A stretch of 14,044 bases of DNA from Octadecabacter sp. (GTDB taxonomy: Bacteria; Pseudomonadota; Alphaproteobacteria; Rhodobacterales; Rhodobacteraceae). The number at the start of each line of letters is the position of its first letter. Within the stretch, counting starts at the first letter, position 1. The stretch is taken from NCBI GenBank assembly GCA_018500065.2, contig JAHBAO020000169.1, forward strand, positions 1 to 14,044, in the 5' to 3' direction. A program made the translations under genes and the position numbers. The notes beneath the pieces are model-generated. The model was not told where the DNA came from, did no database searches, and saw nothing but the letters and a program-made list of their open reading frames with translations. This document shows, one piece after another, positions 1 to 7,463 of the stretch.

Positions 1-505
1 CCGGTGGTTCGGCCGCCACAGGATGCCCGACAAAGTCGCATTCCATACCAGCCGCTTCCATATAGGGCGGCTCGAATGGGAACAGCGCAAGGACATGATC
101 AATATAGTGCGCCATCTTTGCCGCCCGCCCTGCCCGCCATGCCCAAACCGTTGGGGCCACGTAATGCACGGTGCGGATGTTTGATCCGGCTTTCACAAGG
201 CGTGCGACACGCAAGCAAAAATCAGGACTGTCGATGGTGATCAGGACATCTGGTTTGGCGGCGATCACCGCGTCAGCCGTCTGTCGAATACGTCGTTTCA
301 AATGGCGGTACTTTGGCAATATTTCCGCGATGCCCATCAAGGAAAGCTCTTCCATCGGGAACAGGCTGTCCACACCAAGGCTTTGCATCAAGGCGCCGCC
401 GATCCCATCAAAGGCAACATCTGGGACTTCGTGGATCAGCCCGTCCATCAAGGCTGCGCCGAGTTTGTCGCCAGACGGCTCGCCCGCGATCATAAATACC
501 TTCAT
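1..505 (-). CDS. lpxB: Lipid-A-disaccharide synthase LpxB (partial, C-terminus beyond left edge)
   Basis: This is the N-terminal 168 codons of LpxB, the family 19 glycosyltransferase that joins UDP-2,3-diacylglucosamine and lipid X into the tetra-acylated disaccharide of lipid A, at the inner face of the cytoplasmic membrane. The translated frame begins MKVFMIAGEPSGDKLGAAL, matching the family's AGExSGD start. It continues with GIGGALMQ, EELSLMGIAEILP, APTVWAWR, LFPFEPP and FVGHP, all typical LpxB blocks in the expected order. The family is about 390 residues long, so more than half lies outside the window. The frame is open to the left edge because the gene is cut, not broken. Its ATG (505-503) overlaps the lpxI stop in an ATGA arrangement, which suggests translational coupling. 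LpxI makes one of its two substrates. Confidence 0.96.
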   Translation of the reverse strand, partial: MKVFMIAGEPSGDKLGAALMDGLIHEVPDVAFDGIGGALMQSLGVDSLFPMEELSLMGIAEILPKYRHLKRRIRQTADAVIAAKPDVLITIDSPDFCLRVARLVKAGSNIRTVHYVAPTVWAWRAGRAAKMAHYIDHVLALFPFEPPYMEAAGMECDFVGHPVAAEPP

Positions 506-1413
506 GGCGTCACCCAAAGGAACATGCCTTGCGCGTTAAGGATTGCGACGACTTGTGGCAGGTCCAACACCATCACCACACCGCTTGGGACCACGATGCC
601 CGCCAAGCCTGCTTCAGCCGCTTGCATTGCCGTGTCCGGCCCGATGAGGGGCATATCTGCAACGAGGAGTTGGTCCGGTTTCGGGGCTTTGTAAAGAACT
701 GCGCCATCGGCGTTGCTGGCAATTTCATCCTGCTTTCCGGATATAAAACCCGCCACGTCTTGGACGGCGTCGCTTACCGTTTCCGCAACAAATGAGATCG
801 GATCGAACACTTCGCCGCGTGCATCGAGCGGCGGGCAGAAGTCGTGCAACATGGCGGCCGTTCCACGTGCGTCTTCTACAGCAAGAACCGTGCCATCTTT
901 TAGCAACATCGCCTGCCCTTGATCCGCACGCCCCATCGCGCCTAGCGCGGTCTGGGCGGCAGCAAGTTCGCGCGGCATATCTGGTGGAGCGTTCTTCGTG
1001 TGAACACCCGCCATTGGCAACAGTTCAGGTGCAACCTCATGCGCACCGACAACCGCGAAGCCATGCTCCTCAAAGATCGCTACGATCTCACGCAGGGTAC
1101 CGTCGTCCCCCTTGGCCATTGCCGCGATCAGGCGTGGCACGAGCGGCGCTGTTGCTGGATCAATCGCGCTTGGGTCAACGTCGGGGCGTTGCACAGCCCC
1201 AGCCATACAGACCTCGGTCACGCTTAGGGATTTCAGCGTATCTAGGAACGTCCCAAGGGTTTCGATGCGAAAACCAACGCGCTCGAACTCGCCCTTAATC
1301 TCAGACGGAAACCCATGCATTTCGCAAATGATCGGGGTGCGGCCTTGCACCAAAAGGCTGCCCGCCAAATGGGGTGGCAAACCGCCCGTCCCTGCGATCA
1401 GCGCGATGGTCAT
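502..1413 (-). CDS. lpxI: UDP-2,3-diacylglucosamine pyrophosphatase LpxI (DUF1009 family)
   Basis: LpxI hydrolyses UDP-2,3-diacylglucosamine to lipid X and UMP. It is the alphaproteobacterial replacement for LpxH. The 303-residue protein starts MTIALIAGTGGLPPHL and has the family's GAVxRP block (MAGAVQRPDV, about 71-79), the GQAMLLKDGTVLAVEDARGT stretch (about 166-185) and the C-terminal KAPKPDQ...DMPLIGPDT motif (242-261). Its place between lpxA and lpxB agrees with this call. Its ATG overlaps the lpxA stop (ATGA) and its stop overlaps the lpxB ATG. Two points are odd when judged from memory of the family. The stretch about 190-240 looks longer than usual and is acidic. The usual KPxQDxRxDxPxIG motif reads KPDQLLVADMPLIG here, so an Asp and an Arg expected there are absent. 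The family assignment is firm; normal catalytic competence is inferred. Confidence 0.93.
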   Translation of the reverse strand: MTIALIAGTGGLPPHLAGSLLVQGRTPIICEMHGFPSEIKGEFERVGFRIETLGTFLDTLKSLSVTEVCMAGAVQRPDVDPSAIDPATAPLVPRLIAAMAKGDDGTLREIVAIFEEHGFAVVGAHEVAPELLPMAGVHTKNAPPDMPRELAAAQTALGAMGRADQGQAMLLKDGTVLAVEDARGTAAMLHDFCPPLDARGEVFDPISFVAETVSDAVQDVAGFISGKQDEIASNADGAVLYKAPKPDQLLVADMPLIGPDTAMQAAEAGLAGIVVPSGVVMVLDLPQVVAILNAQGMFLWVTP

Positions 1414-2189
1414 CTTGGGGTCAGGAAATGGCGGTCCGTATCAGCGAGGATAAAATCGACCATTTCCGACACATGCGGGCTTTCGGATTCATCACCCAAA
1501 CGGCGGGCACGTTCCAAAAACGATCCGTCCCCGTCCTTGAGGGTTTGAAACGCGGCCCGCAGCGCGGAAATGTCTTTGCGATCCACGCCGCGGCGTTTTA
1601 GCCCGACAAGGTTCAAACCATCCAGCTCACCACGTGGCCCCTGCACCAAACCGTGCGGAATGACGTCATTTGTGACCATCGACAACGCGCCGATAATCGC
1701 ACCCTTACCAATACGTACGAACTGGTGGATGCCACACAGCCCGCCGATGATAACGTCGTCTTCGATGATGCAGTGCCCCGCGATTGCGGATTGGTTCACG
1801 ACAATCACGCGGTCCCCGACGATCGCGTCATGCGCAACATGACAGCCCGCAAGGAAGAAACCGTCATCACCAATTTTTGTCAGCCCGCCGCCGCCTTCAG
1901 TGCCGGGGTTCATGGTCACGTGTTCACGGATGCGATTGCGCTTGCCAATCACCAGCTTGGCCGCCTCGCCGTGGAATTTCACGTCCTGCGGAATTTCGCC
2001 AATGCAACAGAATGGAAAAATAGATGTGTCCGCGCCAATTTGCGTGTCACCCGTCACCACCACATGAGACTTCAGCTCAACCCGATCGCCAAGAACAACC
2101 TTCGGCCCGACGATGCAAAACGGACCAATCGAAACATCCGCGCCGATTTGCGCGCCGTCCTCAATTATGGCGGAGGGGTGAATGGCCAT
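1410..2189 (-). CDS. lpxA: UDP-N-acetylglucosamine 3-O-acyltransferase LpxA
   Basis: LpxA is the first enzyme of lipid A synthesis. It transfers a 3-hydroxyacyl chain from ACP to the 3-OH of UDP-GlcNAc in the cytoplasm. At 259 residues it is close to the E. coli enzyme (262). The N-terminal two thirds is a hexapeptide-repeat left-handed beta-helix (for example ADVSIGPFCIVGPKVVLGD), followed by a helical C-terminal domain. The catalytic block is CHVAHDAIVG, with His117 and His120 matching E. coli His122 and His125. IHQF and LVGLKRRG are also present. At the acyl-chain 'ruler' position (E. coli Gly173) a hand alignment over HQF...IIGALSMV gives Ala. The ATG lies 2 bases after the fabZ stop, and the stop overlaps the lpxI ATG, so fabZ-lpxA-lpxI-lpxB look cotranscribed. 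Confidence 0.97.
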   Translation of the reverse strand: MAIHPSAIIEDGAQIGADVSIGPFCIVGPKVVLGDRVELKSHVVVTGDTQIGADTSIFPFCCIGEIPQDVKFHGEAAKLVIGKRNRIREHVTMNPGTEGGGGLTKIGDDGFFLAGCHVAHDAIVGDRVIVVNQSAIAGHCIIEDDVIIGGLCGIHQFVRIGKGAIIGALSMVTNDVIPHGLVQGPRGELDGLNLVGLKRRGVDRKDISALRAAFQTLKDGDGSFLERARRLGDESESPHVSEMVDFILADTDRHFLTPR

Positions 2190-2191
2190 GA

Positions 2192-2653
2192 TTAGCTCTG
2201 CATGTCCATCATGGCAGTAAATTCTGCTTCTGCGGCGAGTTCACCATCAACAGTTGCCACGCCTTTGAATTTCCAGACCTTGCCACCGGGTTTACCGCGT
2301 GTGGTCTCGACCTTCATCGTCAACACATCACCTGGCACAACTTTGCGGCGGAATTTGCAGCCGTCGATGCCCATGAAATAGATCAACATGTTCTTGTCCA
2401 TCAGGCCCATCGTAGCCCCGACCATTACGGCAGATGTCTGCGCCATAGCCTCGATAATCGTCACACCCGGCATGATTGGCGTGCCTGGAAAATGGCCCTG
2501 AAAATGCGGCTCGTTCATCGTGACGTTCTTGATACCTGTTGCGGATGTCGTGCCCTCAATGTCGATGACTTTGTCCACCAGCAGGAACGGATAGCGATGC
2601 GGGATAATCCGTTGGATCAATTGGATATCTGCGGATGTGATCGGGTCTGACAT
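2192..2653 (-). CDS. fabZ: 3-hydroxyacyl-ACP dehydratase FabZ
   Basis: FabZ dehydrates (3R)-hydroxyacyl-ACP to trans-2-enoyl-ACP in type II fatty acid synthesis. It competes with LpxA for the same hydroxyacyl-ACP pool, which explains why the two genes sit together. The 153-residue protein is a single hot-dog domain. It has IPHRYPFLLVDKV near the N-terminus and the active-site run HFQGHFPGTPIMPGV...EAMAQ. His54 and Glu68 fall at the positions of the E. coli catalytic pair. The ATG at 2653 is preceded by a good Shine-Dalgarno (GGGAG, 6 bases upstream). It is separated from skp by 82 bp, the largest gap in this end of the cluster, and is followed by lpxA after 2 bases. Confidence 0.97.
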   Translation of the reverse strand: MSDPITSADIQLIQRIIPHRYPFLLVDKVIDIEGTTSATGIKNVTMNEPHFQGHFPGTPIMPGVTIIEAMAQTSAVMVGATMGLMDKNMLIYFMGIDGCKFRRKVVPGDVLTMKVETTRGKPGGKVWKFKGVATVDGELAAEAEFTAMMDMQS

Positions 2654-2735
2654 ATGGTTCTCCCTGTGGACGTTGGCCGCCCGAAGTTGTGGTTATATAC
2701 GACTAACAAGACCGCTTGATCGCGGCAAGGTGGGA

Positions 2736-3359
2736 CTAGTTGTCCGGCGTGGTGTTAGGTTGCGTTTCTGGGTCAACCGGCGCACCGTCCCCGATGGCTG
2801 CATCAATTCGCGCAATGGCCTCAACTGTCACATCAATGCTTCCAAGCGAAAGCAGCACTGAGCGGCGATCCAGAAGCGCAAACGCCCCACGTTCCACCAT
2901 TAATTCGCCAAGAATCGGGCGCGTCACACTCAGGAACTGATCGCGCCCAAACGAAAGCGTCTGTTCGAGGTCGCGTTCTTTAGCATCCTGCGCGCGCCGG
3001 ATCGCCTGCGCTTTTTCGTCAAAAGCAACAGCTTCCGCGCGGAAAACATCTACGTCCATTTCGCTGCGTTGTGCGGTCAGGGCAAGTTCTTCTTCCCGTA
3101 GCGCCTGCGCGATCCGCCCATTTTCAGTCGCAAGTGCTTCGCGGCCTTGAGCATAGGATTGGACGATGCGCTGCCCGAACTGTGACTGCGTGAACATTTG
3201 TTCGATATCAACCGTTAAGAACGTCGGGGCACCCCGATCTGACGGAATTTCAAACACGTTAGGAGCAACAGATTGTTGCGCGCTCGCCCCCCCCGAAAGA
3301 AGCGCGATTGCGAAAACGACCAGCAATCGAGAAACCGAAATGGTCACCCTGCAAACCAT
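2736..3359 (-). CDS. skp: OmpH/Skp-family periplasmic chaperone
   Basis: This is an OmpH/Skp-like protein, a trimeric periplasmic chaperone that carries unfolded outer-membrane proteins to the BAM complex. The 207-residue product has a Sec signal peptide (hydrophobic RLLVVFAIALLSGG, likely cleavage after GASA at about residue 27). A strand with FLTVDIEQMF follows, then a charged, Ala/Glu/Gln/Arg-rich helical stretch at about 65-140 that would form the coiled-coil tentacles. The stretch FLSVTRPILGELMVERGAFALLDRRSVLL matches the C-terminal core of the family in character. The acidic, low-complexity tail is unremarkable. It directly follows bamA, whose TGA stop shares one base with this ATG (TGATG), as expected for a BAM partner. 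Sequence conservation in this family is low, so the call rests on architecture plus context. Confidence 0.88.
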   Translation of the reverse strand: MVCRVTISVSRLLVVFAIALLSGGASAQQSVAPNVFEIPSDRGAPTFLTVDIEQMFTQSQFGQRIVQSYAQGREALATENGRIAQALREEELALTAQRSEMDVDVFRAEAVAFDEKAQAIRRAQDAKERDLEQTLSFGRDQFLSVTRPILGELMVERGAFALLDRRSVLLSLGSIDVTVEAIARIDAAIGDGAPVDPETQPNTTPDN

Positions 3360-5677
3360 CAGAAGTCCGTGGAAATCGTCACGTCGAATTGTTTGGTTTC
3401 GTCATTGACCTGCACGTCAAGCGGCTCGGTATAGTTGAACCGCAGCGGACCGATCGGTGTGTCCCAGAAGATCGAAACACCGGCAATCGTGCGAGGTGTG
3501 AAATCGTCATACAACACCGCACCTGCGTTGCTGCCCACATCCCAAACGGACCCGTAGTCCAGGAACAGACCACCGGAAATGCCATATTCTTCTGGCAAGC
3601 CAAGCGGGAATTCCGCTTCAAGCCGTGCAGCGGCAAAAGCATTACCGCCTAACGCGTCATCCGACAAAGCATCACGCGGACCGACACCACCCGGCTGGAA
3701 ACCACGCATTGTGCGGCTCGACAAGAAATAGCGGTCCGTGATCCGGCTTTCGCCGCTTGTGTAGCTTAGGTATCCGCCTTCAAGTGTCGCGCGCAGCGTA
3801 ACTTCTTCCGAAAGGACAAGCGTCTGCGCAGTCAGCTCAGCGGTCGTTTCAATGTAGCTGGCATCACCGAACCCGAATTCTTGACCGAACCGGAACAAAA
3901 CCCCCGCATTCGGATTCAAACCTGTACGGCGCGTATCATAGCTGTAGCTGTAGCCCACCGAATTGGTGCCAATGCCACCCGCCGCAACATCGGCCACGAT
4001 AAACGGCGAAGACGCACCCGACGGGGCGTAATTTTTAATGTCAGTAAAATCGTAAGCATAATAAAGCGAAATGCGGCCGTTCTCGCTCACTGGGAAACCA
4101 ATGCGAGGGCGAAGCGATCCGCGTGTCGTGTCGTATTGTGCGTTTTGGGCATTCGTGGACTGATAGCTCGCATCAAGACCAAAGCTTAGATCACGACCAA
4201 GAAGGCGTGGCTCAGTGAAGCCAAAACTGAAGCTGCTGCTGTCTTCACCAGCCTGCAAGCTAAAGCTAAGCGCTTGACCACGGCCCAGGAAGTTGCGCTG
4301 GTTAAACTTCGCCAAAAGACTGAACCCGTTGTCCGTTGAAAAGTTACCCCCAAAAGACAATGAGCCCGTCGGACCTTCTTCAACATCAACATCAATCACA
4401 ACCTGATCAGGGCTGGATCCCTCACGGGCATCTACATCGGCATTGCCGAAAAAGCCCAACGCACGGATACGCTGTGCGCTTTCGCGGATCTGGCGCGGAT
4501 TGAACGGATCGCCTTCCACAATATCAAAGCGTGACCGGATAACCCGGTCGAGTGTCGTGTTGTTGCCTTCGATGTCGATGCGTTCAACGAAAATACGCGG
4601 GCCGTTCACGAGGGCAAACTCAACGTCCAACGTCAACGTGCGGTCATTGCGCGTGATCCGTGGGTCGACGCGTACAAAGTTGAGGCCTTGGCGGATCGCC
4701 AACAGCTCAAGTCGGGTAATGTCGCGTTCGATCAGCTCGGGCGAATAGGTAACCCCCGTGCGCAGGCGCAGGGCGTCCTCAAACACCGCAGGATCAGCGT
4801 CGGTAACCTCGGACGTCACCGAAAGATTGCCGAATTCGAACTGCTGCCCTTCTTGTACGTTAAACGTAATCAAGTAGGCATCGCGTTCGCGCGTCAGTGA
4901 GACATCGACGTTTTGAACTTGGAAATCGACGTAGCCGCGGGATTGGTAAAAATCAGTCAGCACCTGTTGGTCAAATGCAACGCGGTCCGCGATGAATGTA
5001 TCGCGGCCGATTACTGCGCGCAAAAGTCCGGCTTGCTTGGTTTCAAGAACACGACGCAGGCGGTTCTCACCATAAGAACGGTTGCCGACAAAACTGATGC
5101 GTTCAACTTCGGTCAATCCGCCCTCGAACACTTCAAACACCAGATCAACACGGTTGTCTGAACGCTCAATAATGCGCGGCGCAACGGTTGCGTTAATGCG
5201 GCCTTGGTCGGCATAAACTTGGGTGATGGCCGCTGTATCGGCCTCGGCTTGGGTCGGGCTGTAGACGCGGCGTGGTTGGCTGCGCACGACGGCGCCGAGC
5301 TCTGCGTCACGGATGCGGCTATTGCCCTCAAATGTGATGCGGTTAACCGTTGGGAACTCGGCAACGCGGATAACCAATGTACGTCCTTGGGGAACGACAT
5401 CGACGCTTTCAAAGAGACCCGTCGCGCGAATCCGTTGCGCCGCATCATTGAGCGTACCCGCAGTCACCGCCTCGCCCTGACCAAAACCAAGATATGTCAG
5501 GATAGTCGCGGTCTCGATCCGCTGGTTTCCTTCAACAGAAACGTTTGAAAAGTTGAAATTTTGGGCCACTGCAGGGGTCGAGATGGCCATCATCGCAGAA
5601 ACGAGCAGAAAGGCGACTGTCGCCCCAACCCGAATACGTCCCAAAATCGCAGTTACAGCTTTCAGCGCATTTTTCAT
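3359..5677 (-). CDS. bamA: Outer membrane protein assembly factor BamA
   Basis: BamA is the Omp85-family core of the BAM complex, which folds and inserts beta-barrel proteins into the outer membrane. The 772-residue precursor starts with a signal peptide (hydrophobic VGATVAFLLVSAMMAI, likely cleavage after PAVA near residue 38). Five POTRA domains follow at roughly 40-110, 111-190, 191-275, 276-360 and 361-435, each with a recognisable VEGN/FEGN/FVGN-type opening. The barrel runs from about 436 to the C-terminal Phe, which is preceded by alternating hydrophobic residues (FDVTISTDF), the usual outer-membrane C-terminal signature. The loop-6 (V/I)RGF motif reads MRGF within SSRTMRGFQPGG. The ATG at 5677 has only a weak Shine-Dalgarno (GAG 7 bases upstream). 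Translation of skp is probably coupled to it. Confidence 0.97.
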   Translation of the reverse strand: MKNALKAVTAILGRIRVGATVAFLLVSAMMAISTPAVAQNFNFSNVSVEGNQRIETATILTYLGFGQGEAVTAGTLNDAAQRIRATGLFESVDVVPQGRTLVIRVAEFPTVNRITFEGNSRIRDAELGAVVRSQPRRVYSPTQAEADTAAITQVYADQGRINATVAPRIIERSDNRVDLVFEVFEGGLTEVERISFVGNRSYGENRLRRVLETKQAGLLRAVIGRDTFIADRVAFDQQVLTDFYQSRGYVDFQVQNVDVSLTRERDAYLITFNVQEGQQFEFGNLSVTSEVTDADPAVFEDALRLRTGVTYSPELIERDITRLELLAIRQGLNFVRVDPRITRNDRTLTLDVEFALVNGPRIFVERIDIEGNNTTLDRVIRSRFDIVEGDPFNPRQIRESAQRIRALGFFGNADVDAREGSSPDQVVIDVDVEEGPTGSLSFGGNFSTDNGFSLLAKFNQRNFLGRGQALSFSLQAGEDSSSFSFGFTEPRLLGRDLSFGLDASYQSTNAQNAQYDTTRGSLRPRIGFPVSENGRISLYYAYDFTDIKNYAPSGASSPFIVADVAAGGIGTNSVGYSYSYDTRRTGLNPNAGVLFRFGQEFGFGDASYIETTAELTAQTLVLSEEVTLRATLEGGYLSYTSGESRITDRYFLSSRTMRGFQPGGVGPRDALSDDALGGNAFAAARLEAEFPLGLPEEYGISGGLFLDYGSVWDVGSNAGAVLYDDFTPRTIAGVSIFWDTPIGPLRFNYTEPLDVQVNDETKQFDVTISTDF

Positions 5678-5710
5678 TTTTTTGCTCGTTTAGACATCCC
5701 AAGTGCGTCC

Positions 5711-5739
5711 CGTCTAACCGTGCGACGTAAGGTTGTCAA
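5711..5739 (-). promoter_or_regulatory. Candidate promoter for bamA
   Basis: A perfect -35 hexamer TTGACA (complement of 5734-5739) is followed after 17 bases by TAGACG (complement of 5711-5716), a poor 3/6 match to the -10 consensus. Initiation just downstream would give a bamA leader of about 26 bases. The spacing is right and the site lies in a real intergenic gap. The weak -10 keeps this tentative, and alphaproteobacterial promoters often differ from the E. coli consensus. Confidence 0.3.
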
Positions 5740-5839
5740 AAGCAACAAACGCGCCAACCAGAACCAACTGGGAGACACGCTAAATCATGCCGATCGTTTG
5801 GGCGTAGTCTAAATGTGGTAGGCGCGCGCAGCAAAGCAA

Positions 5840-5968
5840 CTATTGCAATGATCCAACCCATGCACCCATACCAAGTGCGGCAACGATGGTGCCAAGATAA
5901 ATCAAGCGATCCCAATTCAGGTTCACAAGAAGGGTAACACCTTGGTATCCGGCTGTAATCGTCTGCAT
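5840..5968 (-). CDS. Small single-pass membrane protein, 42 residues, unknown function
   Basis: This short reading frame lies in the rseP-bamA gap on the operon strand. It starts with ATG at 5968-5966 and ends with TAG at 5842-5840. A clear Shine-Dalgarno (AGGA followed by 7 bases, then ATG) supports the start. The product begins MQTITAGYQGVTLLVNLNWD, then Arg21, then a hydrophobic span LIYLGTIVAALGMGAWVGSL (about 22-41), and ends Gln. This looks like one transmembrane helix close to the C-terminus, preceded by an Asp-Arg pair and a Gly/Asn-rich N-terminal half. It follows the rseP stop by 100 bp and precedes bamA by about 160 bp, so it may be cotranscribed with either. I do not recognise a named family. 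The case rests on the ribosome binding site, sensible membrane composition and placement; function is unknown. Confidence 0.72.
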   Translation of the reverse strand: MQTITAGYQGVTLLVNLNWDRLIYLGTIVAALGMGAWVGSLQ

Positions 5969-6068
5969 TGCTTTATCCTATCTGGATCAACTCGCAATCA
6001 ACATGACAACCAATTGTGGCAACTTCTGGGCAGCGTCAGGGCATCTGTAAGGTAATATCTGCCTCCCC

Positions 6069-7460
6069 TTACGGGCAAAACAACAGGTCATTGCCAATCG
6101 CAAACAGCATCAAGGCCCCAATAAGCGCGATGCCAATAGCCATAAGAAGGCGCAATGCACCATCACTTGGCATCTTGCCCGTAACCGCCTCATAGGCATG
6201 AAAAACCAGATGCCCGCCATCTAGGATTGGAATCGGGAACAGGTTCAAAAGGCCAACGGCTGTCGACAAAACAGCGATAAAGCTGATGAAGCTTACCGCG
6301 CCTTGGCTGGCCATTGATCCGGATGTTTCGGCGATCCCAACAGGCCCGCTTAGGTTACAGGTGTTGATGTTGCCGATGATCATTTGCTTTAGCCCGTTGA
6401 TGGACTGCTTGATGATGAACCAAACCTGTTGGATCGCCAGTTTCATCGCCTCGCCGATACCAACCGCACCAGTCGCCGGTTCAAAGAACAAACCACCCGT
6501 CCCGATGCCAAGCTTGGGCTCATCACGCATGGACCCGTCTTCTTGCGGAATCGCAGTCAGGCGTGGGGTCAATGTGCTTTCAAAGCTTTCACCATCGCGC
6601 CAAACCACCAATGAAATGGGCTGTTCGCGGGTTTCATTCACCACTTCAATCATGTCGTTGAACTGATAAACGGGCGTGCCGTTCATGCTGACAATAACGT
6701 CGCCGATTTTCAGATCTGCATCATCTGCCGCTGAACGCGGAGTGATCGCTTGAACATATGCAGGCTGTGGCTGCGGGCCCAGCACTGTCATGCGCTCGCC
6801 GCCCCGTTCAACAGTATATTCAACGGACGGCTGGGATGGCACGTCCGCCACCGCCGCCATGAACCCGTCAGGGTAATTCAGCGCGACGCCTTCGACCTTT
6901 AGAACGCGGTCGCCCTCTTGCAACTGCTGCTCAATCGCGTCTGGAAACGCTGGCAAAGCCGATACCGTCAAGGGCGTGATCGGTTGGCCTTGGAACATTA
7001 AAATTCCTGCAAACACGAAGAAAGATAGGATAAAGTTGAAAACAGGGCCCGCGGCAACCGTTGCAGATCGCGCCCAAAGCGGTGCTCCGAGCATTGTGTT
7101 GCGTTCACTAAAATTGCGAGCCGCGCCTGCTTCTGAACTGCGGCGTTCTGCTGCGGCGACAACGTCGTCCATATCCGCATCTGCGCCAACCGAAGCCGCC
7201 TTCGCATCACCCAGAAACTTAACATAGCCACCAAACGGCAGTGCTGCGATTTGCCAGACCGTGCCGTGTTTGTCGGTTCGGCTCCAGATGACCTTACCAA
7301 ACCCGATAGAAAACACCTCGGCATGAATGCCCGACCAACGGCCGACGATGTAGTGGCCGTATTCGTGAATCGCCACGATGATCGACAATGCGATCACGAA
7401 GAACAGCATCGTAAAGGCGATATTCCCGAAGGACGGGATCAGGCTTGTCATGAAATCCAA
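6069..7460 (-). CDS. rseP: RIP metalloprotease RseP (site-2 protease family)
   Basis: RseP is a membrane-embedded zinc protease that performs the second cut of anti-sigma factors in envelope stress signalling and clears remnant signal peptides. The 463-residue protein has a first membrane helix carrying HEYGH (residues 32-36), with His32 and His36 as zinc ligands and Glu33 as the catalytic base. Two PDZ-like regions follow (about 160-225 and 230-290, the second with AADDADLKIGDVIVSMNG). A C-terminal membrane portion contains NLFPIPILDGG, whose Asp near 414 is the third zinc ligand. The first codon is TTG at 7460, with GAGAG 7 bases upstream. An ATG three codons in (7451) is a plausible alternative, giving a start MTSLIPSFGN. 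It lies 3 bases after the dxr stop. The anti-sigma substrate is not in the window. Confidence 0.96.
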   Translation of the reverse strand: MDFMTSLIPSFGNIAFTMLFFVIALSIIVAIHEYGHYIVGRWSGIHAEVFSIGFGKVIWSRTDKHGTVWQIAALPFGGYVKFLGDAKAASVGADADMDDVVAAAERRSSEAGAARNFSERNTMLGAPLWARSATVAAGPVFNFILSFFVFAGILMFQGQPITPLTVSALPAFPDAIEQQLQEGDRVLKVEGVALNYPDGFMAAVADVPSQPSVEYTVERGGERMTVLGPQPQPAYVQAITPRSAADDADLKIGDVIVSMNGTPVYQFNDMIEVVNETREQPISLVVWRDGESFESTLTPRLTAIPQEDGSMRDEPKLGIGTGGLFFEPATGAVGIGEAMKLAIQQVWFIIKQSINGLKQMIIGNINTCNLSGPVGIAETSGSMASQGAVSFISFIAVLSTAVGLLNLFPIPILDGGHLVFHAYEAVTGKMPSDGALRLLMAIGIALIGALMLFAIGNDLLFCP

Positions 7461-7463
7461 GGT

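Noticed and set aside
2700..2725. CCGC/GCGG mini-hairpin between skp and fabZ as an attenuator
   Set aside because: It has four to five pairs and no following T run, too weak to call.
3881..4189. Long plus-strand frames opposite bamA, and similar frames opposite the other genes
   Set aside because: They lie fully within well-supported genes on the other strand and encode Arg/Ser/Pro-rich text without domains or ribosome binding sites. They are codon-bias shadows.
6047..6072. Inverted repeat GTAAGG/CCTTAC over the rseP stop codon, considered as a terminator
   Set aside because: The stem is only six pairs with a 14-base loop, and no T tract follows.
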